Origin: Nocardioides litoris
GTDB taxonomy: Bacteria > Actinomycetota > Actinomycetes > Propionibacteriales > Nocardioidaceae
Direction of reading: 5' to 3'
Assembly (NCBI RefSeq): GCF_006346315.1
Contig: NZ_VDMR01000007.1
Span: 1 to 40,288 of the forward strand
Length of the DNA stretch: 40,288 nucleotides
Positions 32,485 through 39,386 of the stretch are shown piece after piece. The notes below the pieces were generated by a model. The model worked only from the letters and a program-made list of their open reading frames with translations. It searched no databases and was not told the DNA's origin. The stretch's first letter is position 1, and each line of letters opens with the position of its first letter. Made by a program: the position numbers and the translations under genes.

Positions 32485-33621
32485 ATGGTGGGAAACGTGA
32501 CCGTTGAAATTTCAACCAGTTGCACCACGCCGGCCAGGCCGGCCACGCCGACCATGCCCACCTCATCGGCGACGGTGTCTTCGGTGCCGGTGTCTCCGGT
32601 GCCGGCCGGCGGCGCGCGGGACCTCATGCTGGTGCCCCTCGAGGCCGTGCCGACGCCGCACCTGGCCGAGGTCCTCGCGCTGCGGTACCTGGCCGTCTAC
32701 ACCGGGCACACCCTCGCGGCCTACCGGCACGACCTCGGCGACTACTTCGCCTGGTGCGAGACCCACGAGGTCGCCCCCCTCGACGCGACTAGGTCCGTGG
32801 TCGACCTCTACGTCCACGACCTCGGAGCCGGCAGCTCGGCCAGTCCCTCGAGCTCCCCGAGCCCCGAGGAGGTGACGGCCGTTGGCAGCGCAGCCGAGCC
32901 GAGCCGTGCCGCGCCGCGGCGTCCCCTGGCGCCGGCCACGATCGCCCGTCGCCTGGTGGCCATCAGCGGGTTCTACGCCTACGCCGTCGACGAGGGCATC
33001 CTCGAGCGGAACCCGACGACGCGGGTGCGGCGGCCCCGCCAGCCCCAGGACTCACCCACCCTCGGCCTGGACCGGCGCGAGGCCCGCCGCCTCCTGGACG
33101 CCGCCGCCGACCACAGCCCCCGCGCCGCCGCGCTCGTCTCGGTGCTGCTGCACTGCGGACTGCGCATCAGCGAGGCCCTCAGCGCCGACGTGACCGACCT
33201 CGCCACCGTCCACGGTCACCGCGTGCTCGGCGTCACACGCAAGGGCGGCGCGCGCCGCAACATCGTCCTGCCCGCCCCCGTCTGCCGGGTCCTCGACACC
33301 TACCTGGCCGACCGCGGCCGCCCCGTCGGCCCGCTGTTCGACACCCGCACCGGAGGCCGCTACGACCGCGCCGAGGCCTGGCGTCTGATCCAACGCCTGG
33401 CCGACGACGCCGGCATCTCCAGCGGCATCAGCCCGCACTCCCTGCGCCACACGTTCGTCACCCTCGCCCGCGAGGCCGGCGTCGCCCTCGAGGACGTGCA
33501 GGACGCCGCCGGGCACGCCGACCCCCGGACCACCCGGCGGTACGACCGGGGTCGGTTCAGCCTGGACCGCAGCCCCGCCCACGCCCTCGGCGGGTACCTC
33601 GCCGGTCCGGGCGAGCAGTGA
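32485..33621 (+). CDS. Tyrosine recombinase (XerC/D-like integrase)
   Basis: About 378 residues. Core-binding SAM-like domain at about 55-175 (YTGHTLAAYRHDLGDYFAWCE), interrupted by a Ser/Pro-rich loop. Catalytic domain from about 190 with Arg227 (GLRISEAL), Lys253 (TRKGGARR), His318 and Arg321 (HSLRHTFVT), His344 (AGHAD) and Tyr353 (RRYDRGR). Start choice is uncertain: ATG 32485, GTG 32497 (leaderless relative to TTATGG at 32483-32488) or ATG 32626 are all in frame. The first 50 residues are Pro/Ser/Thr-rich. The stop overlaps the next small gene as GTGA. It is unrelated in detail to the integrase at 23479. Confidence 0.92.
   Translation: MVGNVTVEISTSCTTPARPATPTMPTSSATVSSVPVSPVPAGGARDLMLVPLEAVPTPHLAEVLALRYLAVYTGHTLAAYRHDLGDYFAWCETHEVAPLDATRSVVDLYVHDLGAGSSASPSSSPSPEEVTAVGSAAEPSRAAPRRPLAPATIARRLVAISGFYAYAVDEGILERNPTTRVRRPRQPQDSPTLGLDRREARRLLDAAADHSPRAAALVSVLLHCGLRISEALSADVTDLATVHGHRVLGVTRKGGARRNIVLPAPVCRVLDTYLADRGRPVGPLFDTRTGGRYDRAEAWRLIQRLADDAGISSGISPHSLRHTFVTLAREAGVALEDVQDAAGHADPRTTRRYDRGRFSLDRSPAHALGGYLAGPGEQ
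32503..32516. promoter_or_regulatory. Perfect 14-bp AT-rich palindrome
   Basis: GTTGAAATTTCAAC is its own reverse complement, in a notably AT-rich spot at the 5' end of the recombinase gene. It may be an operator or recombinase binding site. If so, translation may begin downstream of it. Confidence 0.4.
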
Positions 33622-33929
33622 CCGATCGGACCAGCGGGACCAGCGGGACCAGCGGGGCCGAGGGGACCGCCGCGGCCGCCGGCCGGCATCGGCCGCACCC
33701 GCCCTTCCGACCGACCCGCGCGCTGGCCGTCTACTGCCTCTTCCGGGGGATGGAGGCCGCCGAGGCAGGCCAGCCCGCGTCGGTCTGCCCCTACGTCGAG
33801 GGCAGCAGCGACCCCACCTCCGGGTACGCCGCCCACTGGTGGCACCGGGGTTGGCTCAGAGGGTGGAACCGGGCCTCCGCGACGCCGACGGCCAGCCGCG
33901 TGCCCGTCGAGGCGAACACGGAGGCCTGA
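33618..33929 (+). CDS. Small Rmf/CrpP-like protein coupled to the recombinase
   Basis: A 103-residue protein with a disordered Gly/Ser/Thr N-terminus (1-30) and a compact C-terminal module. The module carries RGMEAAEAG (43-51), CPY (57-59) and HWWHRGWLRGWNRA (73-86). This matches the ribosome modulation factor pattern RGxxAGxxG...CPY...WxxGWxxA, with about seven extra residues between CPY and the tryptophans. Rmf dimerises 70S ribosomes in stationary phase; relatives of this fold occur in plasmids and phages, including CrpP. The GTG start overlaps the recombinase stop as GTGA. A U-tract terminator follows at 33965. The family call rests on the motif pattern alone. Confidence 0.7.
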   Translation: MTDRTSGTSGTSGAEGTAAAAGRHRPHPPFRPTRALAVYCLFRGMEAAEAGQPASVCPYVEGSSDPTSGYAAHWWHRGWLRGWNRASATPTASRVPVEANTEA

Positions 33930-33964
33930 GAAGACCCCCCTGTCTACTTCCGCGACCGGAGGGG

Positions 33965-33992
33965 CGGGGTGCCTGCGCCACCTCGATTTTTT
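33965..33992 (+). terminator. Rho-independent terminator after the Rmf-like gene
   Basis: CGGGGTG (33965-33971) pairs with CACCTCG (33979-33985; one G-T pair) around a 7-nt loop and is followed by A and six Ts (33986-33992). It is the only classical U-tract terminator I see in the window. It closes the recombinase/Rmf-like unit and faces the end of the converging methylase gene. No gene is visible in 33930-34103. Confidence 0.75.
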
Positions 33993-34103
33993 CCGCGAAT
34001 GGTGGTTCGCCAGCAGCCCTGCGTCGAGCCACAGCCTGGGGACGAAGCCTTTTCTACCGGTCCGGTGTGCGACGGGCGGCCTGCCCGCGGGGCTTGCGGG
34101 TCT

Positions 34104-37100
34104 CTACGACGGGGGTGTCGAGCCCGCCGGTTCGAGCCCGACGACCGGCGTGGCGGTCGCGTGAACCACCGCAGGGTCAGCTCCCTCGGCCCACGCGCGG
34201 ATGCCCTTTCGGAGCGTCATTGTGGCGCGGGTGTCGTCCTCGTTGTACTCCAGCAGACGAGTCCACGCCGACTCATGGCCTGCGCGTGCCCGGTCGATGA
34301 GGTCGAAGGTGTCGGCGCCGGTGGCACCCGGGGTCCGCCAGGTCGCGCCGACGAGACGGCCGAGGGTCTTGAGGCTGTATCCCTGGGGGGCGTAGAAGTG
34401 GGGCCGCACGATCTCGCCGAGCAGGTCCGTCGCGTTGGCGAGGAGGTCATCAGCGTCTCCGCCGAGCAGTCGCCGGAGCTGATGCCGTTCGGTGCCGCCG
34501 TAGTGGTACCAGTGCACCACGTTGCCGGCGACCGCGTGGTTCTCCAGGTCGGCCCGGAGCTCCTCGGCGAACCGGCGGGCCAGCTCGACCTCGTCGAAGT
34601 CCTCGTGGGCGTCTCCGACGGCCTTGTAGCTGCTGCCGCGCTCGACCTGGCCGTCGACGAGGGTCGAGACCGTCCGGCCCCAGAGGTAGACGCGGCCGTC
34701 GCGGTCGAACTCGCAGTCCACGTCGATCTCGACGATCGAGTCCAAGTCCATCTCGCTGGGCTTGCTCGGCCGGGAGCCGGGGATGGACCACCGGGTGGAC
34801 GCCCGGTCGGCCAGCGGGACCAGCCCCGCGGCGGACTCCACCGCGTCGTCGAGGTCCGACGGTGCCAGGTCCTCGCCGCCCAGGAGGTAGCGGACGCGGC
34901 GGTCGAGGTCCCGCGCAACGCCGTCGGCCGCCAGGTGCGCGCGCAGGTCGCGTCGCGCCGCCACGAAGTTCGTGCTGTCGACAGATCGATGTCCTACGGC
35001 CTCGGCGACCTGACGCGCCAGCGCCGAGATGGCGGCGTGGTCCTCGTCGTCTCCGTTGTAGGTCGGGATGGGCAGCTTCCAGACGTGCTTGTCGATGTCA
35101 CGCTCGTCCTTGCCGTAGGACATCAGCGGACGGACCAGCTCGGTCAGGCTGGGGCTGTTGAGGATACCGAGCAGGTAGTAGCCCTCGGCCTCGGTGCTGA
35201 CGGCCGCCCAGTAGAGCTTGTGGTCGATCACCACCTTGGGGTCGGCCACGAGCGCGGCGGCGACGTGCATGCCGGCCTTGGCGTAGACGACCCGCAGCGC
35301 CGGGGGCGGCATCTGCTGGGTCAGCTTGCGCATGTGGTCGATTTGCTGTCCGAGGGTGAGCTTGGAGCGGCGGTGCTCGGCCCAGAGGCCCTCGGCGTTG
35401 CGGACCCAGGTGGCCAGGCCCGGGTAGGCGTCGACCTTGGGGTTGTCGCCGGTCAGGAGGTGACCTTGGCGGTTGACTGGGACCACGAAGAGGTCGTGAT
35501 CGGTGACGCGGTAGGGGACGACGTGCTCGCCGAGGAGCGTGGGCCAGACAAACTCGGACTCGACGGTGCCCGTGAGGTCAGGCAGGGCCTTCCACGGCGT
35601 CTTCTCGGACACCGACCGCTTCGAGCGGAGGTTCCTGCGCCCGGCCGGCAGTCCGAGGGCCGTGGCGGCGACCTCCTCGACGCGGAAGAACACCCGTGGC
35701 ACCAGGTTGGCGCCTTGGGCGAACCGGGTGGAGTACGGGGAGCGGTTCTCATCGTCGACGGCGCCGAGCGCGAGGTCGCCAACGGCCTGGGTCAGCGCAG
35801 CCGCGGTCTGCACGCTGGCGTGTCGGTGGGGCGCGCGGCCGGTCCACAGCAGGGCCTGGCGCGGCATCCGGGCCGGCTTGGCGGTGCGGGTGCCGAAGAT
35901 GACCGCGGAACCGCGGGGGAACAGGTGGGGGCGGATGCGGCGCAGGTCCCAGGGCGTCGTGAAGCTGACGGCGGCGCCGTCGAAGCGTCCATTGCGGAAG
36001 CCGGCCCAGTAGTCGCGGTCGATGACGCTGTTGGGGACGACGAAGCCGAGGTGCCCGCCCGGCTTGAGGTACCGCTCGACGGCGCGCGCGACGAACAGCC
36101 CGGCGAGGTCCTGGTGGGTGGCGGTGGTCTCGTTGTGCCACAGGTCGCGGTCCTGGGAGAGGGACTTGAATCGACGCTGCATGGCCTCCTCCATGTGGCG
36201 GTAGGAGAGCCAAGGCGGGTTGCCGATGAGCACGTCGACCCGGTTCTCCTCCCGCGCGAGCCAGGCCGGCCTGGCCACGTTGCGGACGTAGTAGGACCAG
36301 ATGTGGTCGCGGTCGTCCTCGTGGAGCTGCTTGAGGCGGACGAAGTTCTCGTTGAGGGTGGGCAGGTCGGCGGCCTCGATGGCCAGGAGCCTGATCGCGC
36401 CCTGGCTCAGAGAGCTAGTGGGCTTGTGAGCGGCCCGGCCGGACTCGTCGACCAGGGACTCCACGATGGCGTCGAAGCGGGCGCTGTCGGCCAGGAGGTG
36501 CTCGGGGAACCGGAGGTCGGCGGAGGCGAGCTGGTCGCCCACGTCGGTGGGGATGACGAGGTGGTCCACGGACATCAGGTCCTCGCGTTGGTCCCACCCC
36601 AGGGAGTCGCCGAGGTAGATCGGCACCGAGAGGTCACCGCGGGGTCCGTTGAGGCGGTCCCGGCCGAGCGCGAGCAGGTAGGTGACGCGGGCGAGCGCGA
36701 CGGCGACCGGGTGGAGGTCGATGCCCATGACCCGCGAGGAGACGAGCCGCATGGCCTTAGGCAAGCTCATGCCGGACTCGTCGGCGGCGTTGAGGAAGTG
36801 CCTGACGGCGTAGAAGACGAAGGTGCCGGACCCGCAGCTGGGGTCGAGGACCCGCTGCTCGAGCGGGTCGGTGATGAGCTCGGTGACGACGCGGTGGGCC
36901 AGCCAGTCAGGGGTGTAGTACTCGCCCAAGGCCTTGCGGGTCTCGGGGCTGATGACGGACTCGTAGAGGACCTTGAGCACGTCGTGCTCGACCTGGGACC
37001 AGTCGAAGCGGGCAAGGCGCTTGGCCAGGCCGGTGATGAAGGCCTCGCCGCCGGGCACCTCAAGGACCCAGTCGAAGAAGTCGCGGTCGACGACGCCGTG

Positions 37101-37883
37101 TAGTCCGAGCTGCGAGAACGTGTCCCCGGACAAGAGCGTCGCCGGGGCGAGCTCGGTCGCGGGCAGGCCGACCACGAGGTGGGCGATGATCTCGGCGGAG
37201 TTGACCAGCAGCGTGTGCTCGAGGAACAGGTCGTCGGCGTCGATGAACTGGGTGCCCAGGGCGCTGCGGAGCAGGTTGGCCCACAGCTCGCGCTTGAGGA
37301 CGACGGTGGGCAGGGCGTGGTGCTCGGCGTACAGCGCCCGGAGCGTGGAGAAGTCCAGGGCGTGGGAGGAGCTGGTGGCGCCAAGCCGGTCCGCGATCTC
37401 GTTCGGGGTCGGCCTGACCGCGGTCTTGGTGGCCAGGACCCCCTCGAGCCAGCGCAGCAGCGGCTCCGCGCCGGCGGCCCCGGCCGTGGCGGTGTGGCGC
37501 GCGGCCTCGTGGAGCTCCCCGGCGATCTCGTGGTAGGCGATCCAGAGGCGGCCGTCGGTGAGGATGCCGACGTACCGCTGTCCGGTGGATGCGGCGCGCT
37601 CGGTGACGTAGCCGGTCAGCTGAGTGCGGGCGGCGTCAATCACCGCGGGGCTGCGCAGGGCCTTCTTGACCTCGATCACGGTGGAGCCGACCTCCACGTC
37701 GATGCGGCGCCCGTGGCCCGCCGGCGCCTCGAGGTGCACCTCTAGGTCGTCACCATCCAGCCCGAGGTCCGGGTCCAGCAGCAGGATGCGCACGTCGGAC
37801 TGGATCGTCGCCTCGCTCCGAACGCCGCCGGCCTTGTCGACGAGGCGGTCCATCAAGGCGGCTCTAGCCGTGGTGGCGGGCAT
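34104..37883 (-). CDS. Fused PD-(D/E)XK nuclease / N6-adenine methylase / YprB-like RNase H nuclease
   Basis: A 1259-residue single chain. Residues 20-120 resemble the N-terminal nuclease of type I/IIG restriction enzymes: Asp62 in RRIDVEVGS and Glu71-Lys73 in VIEVKKAL form a PD-(D/E)XK core. Residues 300-680 are an Eco57I-like methylase: EYYTPDWLAHRVV, motif I DPSCGSGTF (347-355), GIDLHPVAVALARVTYLLAL, motif IV NPPW (555-558) and GFVVPNSV. Residues 700-1000 are probably the target recognition region. Residues 1045-1235 match the RNase H-fold domain of YprB/TM0106 proteins: Asp1056-x-Glu1058, YHYGGTE (Glu1132), YSLKTLGRLVGATWRTPGATGAD, and YNEDDTRAT (Asp1216/1217). It is monocistronic with a leaderless-type promoter. 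Host DNA modification with two nuclease activities is inferred. Confidence 0.88.
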   Translation of the reverse strand: MPATTARAALMDRLVDKAGGVRSEATIQSDVRILLLDPDLGLDGDDLEVHLEAPAGHGRRIDVEVGSTVIEVKKALRSPAVIDAARTQLTGYVTERAASTGQRYVGILTDGRLWIAYHEIAGELHEAARHTATAGAAGAEPLLRWLEGVLATKTAVRPTPNEIADRLGATSSSHALDFSTLRALYAEHHALPTVVLKRELWANLLRSALGTQFIDADDLFLEHTLLVNSAEIIAHLVVGLPATELAPATLLSGDTFSQLGLHGVVDRDFFDWVLEVPGGEAFITGLAKRLARFDWSQVEHDVLKVLYESVISPETRKALGEYYTPDWLAHRVVTELITDPLEQRVLDPSCGSGTFVFYAVRHFLNAADESGMSLPKAMRLVSSRVMGIDLHPVAVALARVTYLLALGRDRLNGPRGDLSVPIYLGDSLGWDQREDLMSVDHLVIPTDVGDQLASADLRFPEHLLADSARFDAIVESLVDESGRAAHKPTSSLSQGAIRLLAIEAADLPTLNENFVRLKQLHEDDRDHIWSYYVRNVARPAWLAREENRVDVLIGNPPWLSYRHMEEAMQRRFKSLSQDRDLWHNETTATHQDLAGLFVARAVERYLKPGGHLGFVVPNSVIDRDYWAGFRNGRFDGAAVSFTTPWDLRRIRPHLFPRGSAVIFGTRTAKPARMPRQALLWTGRAPHRHASVQTAAALTQAVGDLALGAVDDENRSPYSTRFAQGANLVPRVFFRVEEVAATALGLPAGRRNLRSKRSVSEKTPWKALPDLTGTVESEFVWPTLLGEHVVPYRVTDHDLFVVPVNRQGHLLTGDNPKVDAYPGLATWVRNAEGLWAEHRRSKLTLGQQIDHMRKLTQQMPPPALRVVYAKAGMHVAAALVADPKVVIDHKLYWAAVSTEAEGYYLLGILNSPSLTELVRPLMSYGKDERDIDKHVWKLPIPTYNGDDEDHAAISALARQVAEAVGHRSVDSTNFVAARRDLRAHLAADGVARDLDRRVRYLLGGEDLAPSDLDDAVESAAGLVPLADRASTRWSIPGSRPSKPSEMDLDSIVEIDVDCEFDRDGRVYLWGRTVSTLVDGQVERGSSYKAVGDAHEDFDEVELARRFAEELRADLENHAVAGNVVHWYHYGGTERHQLRRLLGGDADDLLANATDLLGEIVRPHFYAPQGYSLKTLGRLVGATWRTPGATGADTFDLIDRARAGHESAWTRLLEYNEDDTRATMTLRKGIRAWAEGADPAVVHATATPVVGLEPAGSTPPS

Positions 37884-37889
37884 GGGCTG

Positions 37890-37922
37890 ACGCTACCTAC
37901 GGTCGGGTCGATCTCGTACGAG
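37890..37922 (-). promoter_or_regulatory. Promoter and palindromic operator candidate of the fused methylase gene
   Basis: On the - strand TAGCGT (complement of 37890-37895) lies 6 bases before the ATG at 37883, a leaderless spacing. The perfect palindrome CTCGTACGAG (37913-37922) covers the -35 position and could bind a repressor. Confidence 0.4.
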
Positions 37923-38174
37923 GACGAGCCGGCCGGCTTCCCGGCGGGCCCAGGAGCCCGGTGTCCGGGGCGGCGACGGCAGGAACGGCGGCCGGTGAGC
38001 TCACAGCACCGTCGGCTGTGCCGCCGAGGCCGACACGGTCGTTGCCGAGCTGGCCGTCTGGCTACCCGATCACCTCCCGCAGGACTCCAGAGTCGCTCCG
38101 GCTGCTCCCGAGCTGCGGCCCCCGAGCCACCCGCACGCACCACAAACCACAAGCATTCCGACCCTCGGGCTGTC

Positions 38175-38180
38175 TACGCT
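38175..38180 (+). promoter_or_regulatory. -10 element of the cREC gene, probably leaderless
   Basis: TACGCT lies 7 bases before the GTG start at 38188, the same spacing as before ispH and the four-HTH gene. Confidence 0.45.
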
Positions 38181-38187
38181 GCGCCTC

Positions 38188-38481
38188 GTGCGCCTGTGGA
38201 TCGACGACCTGCGACCGGCGCCCGAGGGCTGGCGCTGGGCCAAGACCTCACGGGAGGCGATCGCCATCCTCGAGGCGCAACCAGCCGACGCGGTCTCCTT
38301 CGACCACGACCTCGGCAGGGACCGCGACGGTGACGACACCACCCGCGCCGTGGTGCTGTGGATGTGCGAGCACGACCGGTGGCCGCCCACAGTGCACGTC
38401 CACACTGCCAACCCCGTGGGCCGAGAGTGGCTGGTCGGCATGGCCAGGCGGTACGGCCCTGGCGTGACCCACCGGGCCTAG
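38188..38481 (+). CDS. Small receiver-like protein of the cREC (cyclic-phosphate processing) type
   Basis: A 97-residue stand-alone domain. MRLWIDDLRPAPEGW (1-15), TSREAI (20-25), SFDHDLGRDRDGDD (37-50) and VHTANPVGREWL (71-82) match the small receiver-like family annotated as cyclic-phosphate processing. Its Asp pair, DHD and HTANPVG are the likely active-site residues. The true activity is predicted, not proven, in that family. GTG start with TACGCT 7 bases before. The next gene begins 10 bp after its stop but has its own -10. Confidence 0.8.
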   Translation: MRLWIDDLRPAPEGWRWAKTSREAIAILEAQPADAVSFDHDLGRDRDGDDTTRAVVLWMCEHDRWPPTVHVHTANPVGREWLVGMARRYGPGVTHRA

Positions 38482-38484
38482 GCT
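38479..38484 (+). promoter_or_regulatory. -10 element of the four-HTH gene, probably leaderless
   Basis: TAGGCT lies 7 bases before the GTG at 38492 and overlaps the stop codon (TAG) of the cREC gene. The downstream gene could thus be expressed on its own. Confidence 0.45.
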
Positions 38485-38491
38485 GCCGGGC

Positions 38492-39322
38492 GTGACCGAA
38501 CGGGAGGTCGAGCCGGCGCCGGAGTGGATCACCTGGCAGCAGGCCGCCGAGCTCGTCGGCTGCCCCGTGCCCACCATCGACTGGTGGAAGCGTCAGGGCC
38601 GCATCCGCAGCAGGCATGGACGGTGGCCGAGCCTCGACCGGGCCTCGGTGCAGGAGTTCGCCGTCTGGTGGCAGCAGCGCGAAGAGGGCTCCGAGCGCCG
38701 GCGCCGGCGACGCCGCGCCAGCCGCACCCCATCGCCCGACCCAGCCGAGTGGGCCACCACCGCCGAGGCCGCCGAGCTCCTGGGCATCACCACCGGACAG
38801 GTCGGCCACCTCGCGCGGACCGGGCAGCTTGAGGGACAGCTCGTGGGAGGACGCCGCTGGATCAGCAGAGACGTACTGCGACGCGCCATCGCGTCCCGCG
38901 CCGCCGAGCGGCAGACCTGGGTCTCCTGGGCCGACGCCGCCAAGGTCGCCGGCTGCTCGGTCGAGACCATCCACCGGGCCGTGCAGGCCGGACGCATCGA
39001 GCGCCGCGACCAGCCCGGAACCGCCTTGCCCTCGCTGCGCCGCGACAGCGTCGAGGCCTTCACGCGGCAGCGCGAGGCTGAGGCGGAGGCTGCCGCGCGG
39101 GCACGGCAAGAGGCCGCCCGTTCCCGAGGCGGGGCCCCGCCAGACTTGGACCACGTCTGGCTACCCACCGCCGTCGTGGCGATCATGCTGCGGTTGAGCC
39201 CCTCCGGTGTCCGGCAGCGCGCCGCCCGCGGCTACCTGCCCTGCGAGCGGCACGGCGGGCGGCTCTGGTTCCGACGAGACCACATCGAACTGGTCGCCGC
39301 AGCCCGGTTTGCGGCCCTCTAG
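38492..39322 (+). CDS. DNA-binding protein with four tandem excisionase/MerR-like HTH domains
   Basis: A 276-residue protein made of four similar units of about 50 residues. Unit 1 (12-58) has TWQQAAELVGCPVPTIDWW; unit 2 (86-135) TTAEAAELLGITTGQVGHLAR; unit 3 (142-192) SWADAAKVAGCSVETIHRAV; unit 4 (221-272) LPTAVVAIMLRLSPSGVRQRA. Each is an HTH followed by a wing-like RLWF/RWIS strand. An Arg-rich linker lies at 66-78 and an Ala/Glu/Arg helix at 193-212. Single-unit versions are excisionases or phage regulators; four in one chain could read a long repeated site. GTG start; function beyond DNA binding unknown. Confidence 0.85.
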   Translation: MTEREVEPAPEWITWQQAAELVGCPVPTIDWWKRQGRIRSRHGRWPSLDRASVQEFAVWWQQREEGSERRRRRRRASRTPSPDPAEWATTAEAAELLGITTGQVGHLARTGQLEGQLVGGRRWISRDVLRRAIASRAAERQTWVSWADAAKVAGCSVETIHRAVQAGRIERRDQPGTALPSLRRDSVEAFTRQREAEAEAAARARQEAARSRGGAPPDLDHVWLPTAVVAIMLRLSPSGVRQRAARGYLPCERHGGRLWFRRDHIELVAAARFAAL

Positions 39323-39386
39323 GCCCCCGCGTTCGACGGCTCCCCCGCGGCGGCGGTGCGTGCGGGGCGCGCTCTGGACACCACCT

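Larger units (their letters stand above)
37884..38187. other. Intergenic stretch between the fused methylase and the cREC gene
   Basis: Holds the divergent promoters. A frame leading into the cREC gene (roughly 37999-38187) reads like protein for about 20 codons (AEADTVVAELAVWLPDHLPQ) but has no start codon before GTG 38188. It may be a decayed gene end; I do not annotate it as a gene. Confidence 0.4.

Noticed and set aside
34056..34149. tRNA-like pattern: ACCGGTC and GACCGGC ends, a CCCGC-loop-GCGGG arm and a GGTTCGAGCCCG T-arm-like stretch
   Set aside because: Position 8 is not T, the anticodon-like loop lacks T33, the T-stem has a mismatch, and the 3' half lies inside the end of the fused methylase gene. 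Probably chance, at most a tRNA-derived attachment remnant.
33969..37103. 1044-codon open frame on the + strand
   Set aside because: Antisense shadow of the fused nuclease/methylase gene, whose motifs are unmistakable.
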